Assembly (NCBI RefSeq): GCF_000004825.1
Contig: NW_008805085.1
Span: 186,001-250,000, forward strand
Length of the DNA stretch: 64,000 bases
Direction: 5' to 3'
From: Heterostelium album PN500
Taxonomy: Eukaryota; Evosea; Eumycetozoa; Acytosteliales; Acytosteliaceae
Positions within the stretch are counted from its first letter, which is position 1; every line of letters begins with the position of its first letter. A program made the translations under genes and the position numbers. The notes below the pieces were generated by a model. That model worked only from the letters and a program-made list of their open reading frames with translations. It did not search any database and was not told where the DNA came from. Below, piece by piece: positions 44,082 through 56,900 of the stretch.

Positions 44082-45888
44082 ATGTTGGATTTGAAAGATA
44101 TTTGTATATTGAAAATAGTAAAGTTGATTAAAGATGGCAATTTAAATGTATTGAGCTATAATCAAATATTACCATTGGATTTGATAGAGTATCTTTTGAC
44201 GATGCTTCAAAAGATTGAAAAATGGCCACTTAATAATCAATTCCTAGAATATCTATCACTGTACTCCATAGAGTCTTTAGATCTTGGAAATCAAGAACTT
44301 ATAAATCTAAGCCAATGGTCAAACTATTTAGATTTATTAAATAATAATAATAATAATAATAATAATTGTAATAATAATAATAAAAGTAACGATAATAATA
44401 ATAATATTTGTAATAATAATAGTTTATATAGTATATGTAATAGTTTAAGTCAATTATCATTATCTGGTATATCGATGTTAAATGACCAGATATTATCGAG
44501 ATTGCTAAAGCATTTCCAACGATCTTTAAAGTCGTTAAAGTTATCACATTGCACATTATTAGATGGTTCGTTCATTGCAAGTTTCAACCAGTCTGTTTTT
44601 AAATCGATAGAGTATCTTAATGTTCGTGGATGTATCTCTATGATACCAGATAACTTTTTGTATGTAAAAACACAAACATAACTTAACTATACTATTAAAG
44701 AAAAAATAACTTATGTTAAATTAATAATCTTGTAGATTGTTTAATAGATTTGTTAATATTAAAGAATTGATATTATCAAAGACGAATGTAACCAACGATG
44801 ATCTGTCGATGTTGTATTTCATGAAGCAGTTGGAGTGTATAAAGTTAAACAAGTGTCATTATGTGTCGTCCGATGGCATTCAGTGTGTATCGTCACTGCC
44901 CAAGTTGCGTCAGCTCTATCTCAGTCATTGCACAGCGTTGCAAGAGGAAGACTCTATTCGATCGCTCGCACACAACAAGACGATCGAACATCTCGATCTC
45001 TCATTCTGTTTCATCGACGACCAATCGGTGGGACAAACACTCTTTGGCATGACAGCACTGAAATCACTGGCGATCCGATACAACCGACTGACACCGATAT
45101 TCTTCAAGCATCTCTCGGCGTCGCCACTCAAACAGCGTATAACATCACTCGATCTAAGAGAATCAAACAATCTCACTTCAGAGTCTGCGCTCTGTCTCTA
45201 TCCGGCACCGCAGCTCACCGAGCTCTACATCACCACTACGTACAACCGTCGTGCCAAACTCACACAGCAGGACATTCAGTGCATCGATCTCGAGGAACTC
45301 TATAAATCATTCAATGGGCTGACCATTAACAGCAGTAATCAACAGCGTTTGAATTGTTCGTCTCTTAGGAATTCGATCATCGAGAAGCAAGAACATTATC
45401 CGCTGATCTTGTTGGGCGAAGACGAGAAGTTTCAAGCGAGGATGGTCAAAAGCGTATTGGAGAGAAGAAACTTTGATGTTAGAATTGCGACCGATGGCAA
45501 GTCGGCATTCGAGATGTTCTGTGAGACACCGTTCTTTGTGCTGATCATGATGGATATATTCATGCCGATTCTCGATGGTCTCAGTTCGATTAGAATGATC
45601 CGACAATTTGAAAAGACAACCAATCGAAAGCGAACACCCATCATTATCTGTAGTGGCAACGAATCAACGTTACGTTCGAACGCATCAAACAACAGATACA
45701 TCGAAAAAGATGATGAAGCTGGTGGTGATGTCTTTATATCAAAGCCATTCAGACCGAATCTAGTTGAACTAATTTTGAAAATGACAACTTCAAAGAATGA
45801 TAACGATACAACAACACAACTTGAACACAAACAACAAAATCAACAACAACAACAACAACAAAATCTTTGTACACAAATTGTCAATTAA
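44082..45888 (+). CDS. Leucine-rich-repeat protein with C-terminal two-component receiver domain
   Basis: Two exons (44082-44659, 44736-45888) give 576 residues. Residues 1-75 are helical (ILPLDLIEYLLTML). A poly-Asn stretch lies at about 88-120. Leucine-rich repeats of the cysteine-containing/RNI type run from about 125 to 415 (SLKSLKLSHCTLLDGSF, SIEYLNVRGC, LRQLYLSHCTALQEED, TIEHLDLSFCFIDDQS). A receiver domain spans about 440-555: acidic pair in LLGEDEKFQARM, phospho-acceptor Asp in MMDIFMPILDGLSS, Ser in IIICSGNES, Lys in FISKPFRP. All residues needed for phosphotransfer are present. A poly-Gln tail follows. Dictyostelids use hybrid histidine kinases, the phosphotransfer protein RdeA and the regulator RegA; an LRR output module joined to a receiver would be a different kind of end point. 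Confidence 0.88.
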
Positions 45889-46251
45889 CAAAAATTATAA
45901 ACTATTATTATAATAAATAAATAAATTATGTATTGTTAAATTAGTCAATCTAAAAATATCAATGAGTCAAGTTTGATTGACAAACCTATTACTGAATGAG
46001 ATAAATCAAGAAATAAATTATAATTAATCAATAATAATAATAAAATCTAATTAAATAAAAATAAAATTCTTTAATTTATTGCTTTTAAAAAAAAAAAAAA
46101 ACAAGTTCAAACAATTAGTTTTGACTTCAATTTAAACTTTTTTAATAATAAACTAAATTATCACCAATCATTTCATATTATCTATTTAATTTATATTATT
46201 TATTTTAATTTTCTATTTTAGATTAAGCAAAATAAACAATATAAAGTAAAG
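45889..46251 (+). promoter_or_regulatory. Upstream region of cullin gene
   Basis: 363 bp of AT-rich DNA with an A-run near 46090; presumably the 3' end of the LRR-receiver transcript and the cullin promoter. TTTAG at 46217-46221 before ATTAAGC could be a 5' UTR splice acceptor. Nothing else seen. Confidence 0.35.
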
Positions 46252-49053
46252 ATGAATCATAAAAAGACAACTGCACCAATGTCATCTGCACCGGGATCAC
46301 GTGGTATCGGTGGAAGTGCTCCAAAGAAATTGGTTATCAAGAATCTAAAGACTGTTACCAATTCATTTGATAACTATGAGAGTGAATCTTGGTTGCAGTT
46401 AGAGAATGCTGTTAACTGTATACATATGAAACTATCTATACAATTAACTTTAGAGGATTTATATAGAGTATGTTAGTTATAATAAACAATCTAGTCAGTC
46501 TAATCAATCTAATATCAATCTAATATCAATCAACTTTTAATTAATTGCTATAGATGGTGGAGAATATATGTTTATCAGGAAATGCAACGAATTTATATAA
46601 GAAACTATCAGAACTCATTGAAAAGCATGTGAAGCATTCATTGAAGAGTCTAGTTGGTTCGACATCCGATCTCGTCGATTATCTAGGTTTATTAAATACA
46701 TGTTGGAAAGATCACTCAAATAATTTAGTATGTGTTTGTTGCAAAATAATAATAATAATAGACTTTTGTCTTAAGTACTATGATTAACTAATATATTATT
46801 ATCTGTCTGTCTGTCTGTTATATAATAGATTCTTATTATGAGTATATTCCTTACTCTAGATAGAACCTATGTTATTCAGAATGCAAACACTGTAAAATCG
46901 ATATGGGATCTAGGATTACATTATTTCAGAGAGACATTGTTATCCACACCAGAGTTGGATAGAAAGTTAAAGGGTGGTCTATTGGTATCGATTGAAAGCG
47001 AGAGAAACGGTGAGACTGTCAACAGAGATTTACTATCGAGTTTAATTAAAATGATGAAATCATTGCATGTAAGTTTAAATCGATATTGCTTCTCATGTGA
47101 GAATAATACAACATTAAACTAACTAACTAACTATCATTTAATGATAAACATTACTGTGTAGATATACGATATATTTGAAAAGGATTTGGTTTCGGAGACA
47201 AGTACCTATTATTATAATGAGGGTAATAGGTTGGTGGTAGACTACGAGCTACCGAGATATCTCAAACATGTACAGACGAGATTGAACGAGGAATACGATA
47301 GATCGTTGAGATATCTCGATGTTGTCACCCGAAAGTTGATTGTTGCTATGGTCGAGAAGCATTTGATCGAGCGACACAGTAATGCATTGATTGCAAAGGG
47401 ATTCGATCAGCTAATCGATTTGAATCGTATCGATGACTTGCAGTTGATGTACAGTATATTGGCAAGAGTAGGTGTACTCCAACAACTCAAGACTGCCTGG
47501 TCTAACTATATCAAAAAGACTGGTTTGGCAATGGTCACCGACACCGAGAAGGAATCGACACTCATTCAAGATCTCATTGCATTCAAATCAAAGTTGGATG
47601 TAATCCTAAGCGTATCCTATCAAAAGTCCGACCTAATGACATACTCACTCAAAGAGTCATTCGAGAACTTTATGAACAAAGGTGATAATAGATTAGCAGA
47701 GTTAATTGGTATGTTGATATAATATAGATAGATAGATAGATAGTTAAACAAACATTTCTAATTCTATTTCAATTTATACTTTAGCTAAATATATTGATTC
47801 AAAGTTGAGATCAGGTAATAAAGGAATGACAGAGGACGAGTTGGAGGATACATTAAGTAAGGCATTGATTCTCTTTAGATATATTCAAGGAAAGGATGTG
47901 TTTGAGGCATTCTACAAGATTGATTTATCTAGACGTTTGTTGTTGGAAAAGTCTACATCGATCGACGCAGAAAAGTCAATGGTTTCAAAGCTAAGAGCAG
48001 AGTGTGGAAACACATTCACTCAGAAACTCGAAGGAATGTTCCAGGACATTGAACTATCAGAGGAAATCATGCAAAATTTTAAACAATCAACATCACTTCC
48101 CATTACTATCAATGTTTTCGTCCTTACCGCTGGTAATTGGCCAACCTATACTCCAATGGAAGCATTATTACCAAAAGAGGTAAGATAATCACAATAGATA
48201 ATATATAAATAATCATTACTAACGCTTTGAATTCTAATTATATAGTTCGTAGAACAACAAGAGTTGTTCACACAGTTTTACACCAAAAAGTATAGTAACA
48301 GAAAATTGTTATGGCAAAATCCATTGGCACATTGTATTCTGAAAGCTACTTTCCCATCTGTAAGTTATTTTATTAAATATTAAATATTATTAAAGAAGAA
48401 AATAGATTAACAAAATAATTATAATATTAAACAAATTATAGGGAAAGAAAGAATTATATGTATCTTTATTCCAGACACTCATTCTCAATCAATTTAATAA
48501 TGCAGATGAATTGACATTTACACAGATCAAAGAGTTGACCGGTATAGAAGAGGAAACACTCAAAAAGAATATTAAACCATTGACGAGCTCAAAGACAAGA
48601 ATACTCAATAGAAAATCAAAGACTAAATCAAAGTCGATCGAATCCGATGATCTCTTCTCTTTCAACAACGATTTCACACAAAAGTTGGTTCGTATCAAGG
48701 TCAATGCCATCCAATCACAAGAGACCGTTGAAGAGAACAAAAAGACAAACGATGGTGTCATTCAAGATCGTCATCAAAACATCGATGCTGCCGTAGTCAG
48801 AATCATGAAGGCCAGAAAGTCACTCACTCACAACCTCTTGATTGCCGAACTCATTCAACAACTCAAGTTTTCACCAAAGGTAAGTACCTCTGAAACAAAT
48901 GTTATTCATTTATTAACTAATTTAATAACCATTTTTATTGTTCTTTCAAACACACAGCCAATGGATTTAAAGAAAAGAATAGAATCACTTATTGATAGAG
49001 AATATCTAGGTAGAGATCCAAATAATCCAATGGTTTATAATTACTTGGCATAA
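46252..49053 (+). CDS. culD: Cullin-4 (ubiquitin ligase scaffold)
   Basis: Eight exons (46252-46467, 46554-46727, 46829-47068, 47162-47708, 47785-48179, 48246-48359, 48442-48879, 48958-49053) give 739 residues. The start [20 protein letters not shown] and the phrases [27 protein letters not shown] and [14 protein letters not shown] follow CUL4 rather than CUL1 or CUL3. The cullin homology domain shows [42 protein letters not shown], and [14 protein letters not shown]. The C-terminal winged helix carries the neddylation site [14 protein letters not shown] (acceptor Lys) and ends in [12 protein letters not shown]4 binds DDB1 through its N-terminus and Rbx1 through its C-terminus and acts in DNA repair and replication control in the nucleus. 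Introns carry TCTG (46804) and GATA (47725) microsatellites. Confidence 0.95.
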
Positions 49054-49175
49054 TAAAATACAAATTAATTAATTGTGGAAATTAATATTTGATTTATTTT
49101 ATTTAATTTTAAGATAATTTGAAAATATCTATTTTTTAAATTCTTTCCAACTTTTTTTTTATTCATTATTAATTC

Positions 49176-50607
49176 ATGCACAAAACTACTTTTTTATATC
49201 TATTAAATAATAATTTTATAAATAAGATCATTTTTGATCATATTAGATTAAAACGATGTTGTTCTCATGATAGATGTTCAAAACATTTCAAATACAATGA
49301 AATGATTAAAAATCCTTATATGATGGCATACTATAATTATTTCAATTTGTTTGAAAAGTTTATGGAGGGAGCAAAGAGTAACAGTAATTTGGAGTGTACT
49401 ACGGTCAATTCAAACCTGTTGTTTATCACTGCCACCAGAGTTGGAAATCTACCGATGATAAAGTATCTTATCGATTATTACGATCCATTCGATAACCAGT
49501 ATACATTGAACAACATGTTGGTAGCGGCATGCCAGTTTGATCGATTCAACATCATCAAGTATTCTTTTGAAAAAGTTTAAATCTACGAAACGGATGAAAT
49601 GGGACTTTTATCGAGCACTGGCATACACACCACTCTCTGGCAATATGAAACTTTTAAAATATATCCTGAAGAAAGCGATAAAAAGTCAGGTTGTTTCATC
49701 TCAAACTATGAATGCCCATGATTCTGCTGCATTGATGGGGAGGATCGACATGATAGAATACCTTACAAAGAACAAAGTGTTCACAATTGGTTCAAATGAT
49801 ATGTATCACAGTGCGATCAAAGGTGGACATCTTCATGTTATCGATTATCTTCTCAAGAACCCTGCCTATAGGCAGCATTTGAAAAAAGATGTCAGTTTAC
49901 ACGGAGACAATCTAATAGATATTGCAGTCAGAGAGAATCAATTAGAGATCATAGAAATGTTGTTTGACAATGGAATAAAGAAACATAGTCAATTTATATT
50001 GGATGAAATTGTTAAAACCGGTAATTTACAAATGATGCAATGGTTTCATAAGAATACCAATGGAAAATCTACTACCGAGTCAATGGATCTCGCTGCTTCC
50101 AATGGTGACATAAAAATGGTTCAATGGTTACACGAGAATACTACTGTCGGATGTACCACCTGGGCCATTGACAATTCTGCAAAGAATGGATATCTTAATG
50201 TTATATCTTATTTACATCTAAATAGAACAGAGTCTTGTACAAAAAAAGCTATGGATTATGCATCGATGAACAACCACTTTGACATTGTTAAATGGCTTCA
50301 TTTCAATCGAACTGAAGGGTGTTCCAGCCTGGCCTTAACATACTCTATTAATAATGGTTCACTTGAGATGGTAAAATGGTTAACAGTGAACCGACCAGAA
50401 TGCGACATACACTCAATCAATTTCGACAAACATGTGGATTTTCTATTTCAGAGTAATCATGCTACAATGATTGAATGGTTACTCAAATCGCTAGAAATAC
50501 CTATAGAGAAAGCTAAAATCACCTATCAATCAGTAATAGATAAATATCATCTATTTCCAAACTCAACAGAGTCAATTAATGTATTAAATCGACATATATC
50601 ACAATAA
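49176..50607 (+). pseudogene. Dictyostelid ankyrin-repeat gene with a one-base frameshift
   Basis: The first frame (49176-49580) starts with the family motif TTFLYLLNNNFINKIIFDHI and runs to FNIIKY, then leaves the family sequence and stops. The neighbouring frame takes over at once (LLKKFKSTKRMKWDFYRALAYTP, matching ERFKSYQWNYYRAMVKSP of the gene at 30.2 kb) and continues through about eight repeats (AASNGDIKMVQWLHENTTVG, MNNHFDIVKWLHFNRTEG) to the end. The two frames would join if one T were absent from AAGTATTCTTTTG at about 49559-49571. Everything else looks intact, so this is either a very young pseudogene, an assembly error, or a real shift. A TTAA-rich 120-bp gap separates it from cullin-4. 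Confidence 0.75.
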
Positions 50608-50677
50608 TTTAAAATTAACAACTCTGTAATAAATATTTAAATTATCGGTTCTCTTTGTTTTAAGAATCAATTTTATT

Positions 50678-53600
50678 TTATAACTTTTGTTTCTTTAGGT
50701 TTCTGTTGTTTAAATCTTTAGAATTGGTTGTATTCTTTTTCTTTTCATCTTTTGGTGTTTTGGTGGCGGTGGTTTTTTCAACAACATCGTATTTCGGTTT
50801 GATATTAGGAAGTACTGGATTTATACAATTGATCATTAACTTTTGATCGTGTGCTTTTGAGTCATCAACAAAGATCTCTACGGTAACCATGTCGAATACA
50901 CGGAATGTAAGGCTACCATTGGAGAGTGTTTGCTTTGTACAGTCATAGATAAAGTTGGTTGGTTGATTTGGTTCCGATACGTAGACTGTTCCTTCGAATC
51001 CATAACGTGGAACCAACACAACGAATGCATTTGCCTTTACACGAATAATATATGCGTTCTCTGTTGTCTTTCTACCCTTGAAGAAAATCAATGTATGGAG
51101 ATTGGTACTGCCACGCGATGCAAACTGTGCCATTCTATGACGGAAATTGTAGTTATCACAGAGATTGCTTACTGTCTTGTTGTCCATTTTCAGTGAGACT
51201 GAAGTTACACCGATAGCCGATGCCAACAGACGATGAACGATTACATCTGGATAACGACGAATTGGTGAAGTGAAATGTGTATAGATCTCCGATGCCAAAC
51301 CATAATGGAAATATTCTTCGTATGGAACCGATCCAGAACTGAAATATTGTGCTGGGAACATACATCTTGTTGTCATAATACGAAGGAGGGTATTAAAGTA
51401 TGGATCGTCGGGAATGACACAGAGGTCTAAAGATTCCGCCAACAACTTAGATGTATCCGTTCGGAAATCGAATCCTTTTTGTTCGACGAGTTTCGAGAGT
51501 AGTTCGAAACTCGATGCTTTCGGAGTGGGATGGCGACGCAGCAATGCACAGCCAGGGAAATGTTTATGAATCTTTTTGGCCACCCAAATATTGGCGAGCA
51601 ACATAAACTCTTCGATCATGGAATTGGTTTCACGCATCTGGTAGAGTTCGACATCCGATGGATCACCACCGACCTCCTCGGTTTTGAATTTGACTTGTGG
51701 CGACGCCAGAATGAGTGCACCGGCATCGAATCTCTTTGACTTTAGTTTCTTTGACAATGCCAGCATCAAACGCAAATTGGTTGCAACAATATCGTTCTGA
51801 GAGGCATCGTCAATCTTTATTTGTGCTTGCTCGTAGGTCATCGATGCAACTGAACGGATCAAACTCTTGGTATATTCAACGTCCAACACATTTCCATTGG
51901 GATCCATCTTCCAAATCACAGAGAATGAGAAACGATCGACATTGGACATCAACGAACAAAGATTACTCGAGAGTTCGCCAGGCAACATGTCAATACGACG
52001 ATCGACAAGGTATACAGTGGTACCACGATGCGATGCTTCTTCATCGATAGCAGCGCCTTCTCTCACGAAATGCGAGACGTCGGCAATGTGGACACCAACC
52101 TCAAAGTTTCCGTCGGGTAGTCGCTTACAGTGAAGAGCATCATCGATATCGGTACAGCCAGGTGGATCCACCGAGAATATACATTCACCACGCAAGTCAC
52201 GACGACCCAGCATATCGGCTGGACTAACATGATCCATAATATCGGGTGGTGGCAAACACTTCATCACCGACGCACCAAATGGATGATGTGGAATATCGAA
52301 TTGCAAGAGCAACACCTGACTCTCTGTCTCACGGTCACCGAGCGGACCGAGATCCTTCACAAAATGTCCACTTGGATAGCGAGAGTGACGCTCCCAGCTA
52401 TCGATCGCCACAACAATACGACGGCCAACAACACTGCTGACTTGACGCGATCTAATTCTAATCTTTGGAATACGTCTATCGATTGCAACAAACAACAGTT
52501 GCTGTTGTTGATTTGTCACGACGCTATTGATATCACCCTTAAATTCGACGGCACCACAATATGGCTTCCAATTTCTCTTGATGATTCCCACCACTCTTCC
52601 AGTGGGTTGACCGTCGCCAACCGCTGTCGAGACACTGCTAGCATCCTTTGCAATTGAATCATCGTCATCTTCAATCGCCTCAGTATCGAGAAGTACAACA
52701 CCAGATGGTCGAGACCACTCTGCTTTCGGCAGCAGTTCAACGGCGACAATATCACCGTCGACCGCACGATTCATCGATTCCAAACCCTGTATGAGAATCT
52801 CTTGTTCCATCAGTGGACTATCAGTCTTTACCAATGCTTCTAAATAGTTGGAACGGTCGGTTCTAATGATACCTTGATAGATCTGACCTTGTTTCAATTG
52901 CTCGGTCAACAAAGACATCGGTCGATGCTCAGCAAACTGGAACTTCTTTGCATCAACGCTATTACTATGATCGTCATCATCCGGTGACGACAACTTATCG
53001 ACCAAACTTGGATTGACATCACTCATCTCCATCACCAAATCCTGAATAGTTTTACCATCCAAACCCAAAGCTTTTGCTTTCGCCAAATTATCCCTATCGT
53101 TTGTCACCAACAAAACATTTACATTCAACTTTTTCAAATGAGCTCTATACCATTCCGTTGCAACTCGAATAGCTAAATAACAATCAATGTTAATAAAAAT
53201 ACAAGCATATATATTTTACATCATGATAATTGATTAGTTTAGATTACCTCTATCATTTCTATCGTTTGAAGTTTCACCATTATCTCTTGTGATTGCAGTG
53301 TATTTTGAATGTTCGTTAGAGTATACGTAGAATTGGCGTTGTTGATTCTTAATGATCTCTCTTAGTCTGTTGTAGATTGGGAAGTTCTGACTTTTCACTT
53401 CGTCTAGCACCGTTGTGAGAATGACTACGTTTTTGATGGTCGGATCCTCCAGTAGATCTATCTGATGAAGCACAACATTGGTATCGAGAATCAAAATCTT
53501 TTGAGAATCACCTTCACCAGTCAACTCTGAGTAGGTACTCTCTGCACGTTCACGTTCTTCAACGGTTCTATACAATCGTTTCTTTATCTCCAAACAACTC

Positions 53601-53713
53601 TGACATTTCTGATGACCACATATCAAATCATCTCTTAAATAAACTTCTCTAACAACTTTTATAATCTTTCCTCTTCTTGTAGCTCTATAATATTCTTTAT
53701 TTGAATGTGACAT
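50678..53713 (-). CDS. dis3: Exosome exonuclease/endonuclease Dis3 (Rrp44)
   Basis: Two minus-strand exons (53248-53713, 50678-53172) give 986 residues. An N-terminal CR3-type Cys motif (LICGHQKCQSC) precedes a PIN domain at about 70-215 (ILILDTNVVLHQ, LTTVLDEVKSQ, LLVTNDRDNLAKA), which holds the acidic residues of the endonuclease site. Cold-shock domains follow at about 250-450. The RNB catalytic domain has SVDPPGCTDIDDALH near 487, with its Asp cluster complete, then GVHIADVSHFV, TSPIRRYPDVIVHRLLAS. An S1-like end and a Lys-rich tail close the protein. Dis3 is the processive 3'-5' nuclease of the RNA exosome. Presence of both PIN and CR3 marks Dis3 rather than DIS3L2. The region is GC-richer than its surroundings and makes several long antisense shadows. 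Confidence 0.95.
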
Positions 53714-53987
53714 TATTATTATTATTTATCTATAAAATAATAAATAATAAATATAAATTTTGATGAATTTTGTAAAAATTTATTAAAAAAAAACGAACGA
53801 ATCTCAATTTTATTAAATTTTTTTCTGAACAAGTTATATAACTTGTTTGTAACAAATGATCATATTATTTTAATTAAATTTATAATATAAATAGAGACAT
53901 TCTTCAAATTTGTTTTTTTTTTGAAAATAAACAAATTATACATTCATCATTAGTTATAGTTGAAAGAATATAGTTATGTATTTTATT
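53714..53987. promoter_or_regulatory. Dis3 promoter / chitinase 3' region
   Basis: 274 bp, AT-rich, between dis3 (start) and the chitinase gene (end), both on the minus strand. It contains the 20-bp palindrome listed next. Confidence 0.4.
53828..53847. repeat. 20-bp perfect palindrome upstream of dis3
   Basis: AACAAGTTATATAACTTGTT is fully self-complementary and lies about 115 bp upstream of the dis3 start codon. It could be a site for a dimeric DNA-binding protein, or a hairpin at the end of the chitinase transcript. Confidence 0.45.
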
Positions 53988-56900
53988 TTATATTGAGCAT
54001 TTCAATACTTTCGATTCCAACTTTTCGATATCTTTCAATCTTTGATCATCTTTATAAGCATCTTTGAAGGTAGCGAATTTACCTGGCGATTTCAAGAAAT
54101 TATCCCGCGCACCTCGGAACCCTTTACCTAGTTTAATCATTGACGCCAATCCATCAATAATATCAAAGGATGCAGCTATCCAGGCTAATGGATCCTTTTC
54201 ACCACCGATAGCCATAGGCAATATCGTCCAAGTTGCACCAATGACAGGACCGATTACAGGTATGGTGTAGGCACCTATCATAAAGAACGACTCGATCAGA
54301 TCAAATAGGAACTGTACTTTCATTGCCTCTTCGTTACTAATGATCACAGCAGCTTGGTTCATGATCGATTCCATTGATTCCGCTGCATTCAGAAGACCGA
54401 TGGTCACAGTCATTGCGGTATCAACGATCACGTATGGATCTTCCCATCCGCCACTGACAGAATCATCCATATACTTGGAAATCTCTTTAATCTTGCTGAG
54501 ATCACCGAGTAGAGTGACAGGATTGAACACCACACTCTTTAGTAGATATGGGTATTTGTTGTAGACAATGGTAGCTTTTCTCTTGATGCAAGGTTTGTTG
54601 GGAATATCGCTGGCCTCACAGTATTCATAGTGTATCGTGTAGTCTTTATACTCAAAGTCATCTTTGGTGACATTATACTTGAGAGCATCGCTGGCAGCCT
54701 TGATGAAATCATCCATGTTTCTAACCTCCATATTTCCACTCTCACATTTGCCTTCGCAATCACCTTGCTCGATTGTACATCCACCGTCCGGGCACTTAAA
54801 GTATTTATCCATGTGGGTCGGTGTAAGGAAGTTGCCGTCTCGCTTGAACATCCAGGTGTTGAATTCATCGGTCATTCTGGTGAGCATATGTGGTACATAG
54901 ATATCATCAAACACCTTGGAGAATGTACTATCGGTTACTTTTGCTGGACCTATCACTGGGAAATTTCCTTTGTATTCTTTGGCTTTGGTGCATCGAATTG
55001 GAACGGTATCCGAGCAATCGGGAGGAATTTGATAGGTGCCATTAATAATCTGGAACTTTTCAATCTTAAAGTTATTATAGATATCCTTATAGAATTGATC
55101 TGGTTTATCCCATTTCAGGAGAGCCGAACATCCATTCCTGGCTGATTTTCTTCCTGGACAACTGAAATAATCATCGAGATGAGCAAGTAACCAACTGTCA
55201 AAAGCCATCGAATCGATTGGACCTTTGGTAACAGGTGGTCCACCGTTTATCATTCGATCTATCTTGCCTAGCGCCTCCTTGGTAAGATCTCTCAGCTTTT
55301 GTGCCATATATTCGATAGCACAATCAGAACTATCGTCATCGCTGGCGGAATTAACGATATCACTAATTGATTTAGATGATATATCTACCTTTGGACATTC
55401 TTTGTATGCTGCACTTGGATCGTCTGCCAATGGTTTTGGATTATATGGTACACCATACTTGGTGGTTGCAGTTTGCAAATCGATTGCCCATTCCACAGTT
55501 CCCAGGAGATTCATCGATTTCGCTTTGGCAATACGATTTTTCATAATTGCTTGATCGGTATAGGCAATCCAATCGTTGGTATTGTAGGTCATAATAATAG
55601 AATCCGATAGCGCATCATATACTTTAGAACGAACCTGACCGTGTGCAATAATATCTTCAATTTCTGCCAGTGCCAAGTATCCACGTGTAGCAGTACATTT
55701 TCCAGGCGACGCACCATTGGCAGTGAATTGACAAGTTGGTGCGGAACAACCTGGATCAACTTGTTGGAATGATCTACCATACGATCCCAAACCCATTAGA
55801 ACCTTGTTCGAAGGAACACCGGCATTGGTAATCATTGCCAATGCATCGACAGTCTCTGTCCAATTGACATGAGATCTCAAATAGGGACCAGTATATTTAA
55901 TATTGTAATCCCACTGACCTCTAAAGTCATAGGTCATAAATACAATATAGTCCAAGAGTTTTGCCATATCTTGAATGGGGAATGCTCTAAGATACCAATA
56001 GGAAGCAGGAGCTGCCATACTAAGTGAGTATTTGCTTGGCAAAGCAGCTCTCAGACCTTTAAGGAATTCCAAATAATTTAAACCATCATCATCGGTATGT
56101 GTAGTACCTTTGATATCCCATGCTCCTGGATACCTTTAATAATAATTAAAAGTAGTATTAGTAAATTATATGTATGTTTATGAAATAGAAATATACATAC
56201 TCCCAATCCATATCTACACCATCCAAATAGTTATCTTGAACAAAAGATACAACATTACTAATGAATTTCTGACGATTGGCAGCGGTCATCACACCTTGTG
56301 TTATAATATTTTGGGTTGCTGGCTCAGTACTGAAACCCCAACCACCAAAAGATAGAATACGCTTCACACCTGACAACGCTTTGAACTGACCCCAAACATC
56401 GATATCCTTTGGATCGATATATGGTTTGAATGAATTGTCAAGTAAACCAAATCCATAGTGAACATGTGTGTAGTTTCTTGTATCGATTTGCGAAGGTCTC
56501 ATGTTTAAACAAGGTCTATTTTTAATCCAACTTTCGTAGTATCCAACTTTAAAGAAACTACTTGGTGGACCAGAGTTTGAATGATAACCTTGCGGACCAC
56601 AAGCACCACTCTGACATCCAGTTCCTCTAACTGGTTTTCCAGCTACATTCTTTGTTGTACTGAAAGCACAAAACTCTTCACCGTATCCACAGAATCCCCA
56701 TCTACTGCAACATGCTCGAAGCGGACATGTAGCATTTCTAACGGCGTTCGTTGCATTCGAGGGTACAGCATAGGTTCCCTTTACCAAAGTTTGCGATGCT
56801 TCACCACACTGAGCGTCATAGTTGATTGTAGGCAATGGAGGTTTTCCAGGACTAATACATATAGTTTGTTCACGTTGTACATTACCACAACCAATCCATT

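Noticed and set aside
44835-45305. 156-aa plus-strand frame inside the LRR-receiver gene
   Set aside because: Out-of-frame reading of the LRR exon; the LRR motifs are only in the main frame.
51530-52657. Several plus-strand frames opposite dis3
   Set aside because: Antisense shadows of the RNB region; no motif of their own.
54630-55145. 171-aa plus-strand frame opposite the chitinase
   Set aside because: Shadow of the chitinase C-terminal region; no domain of its own.
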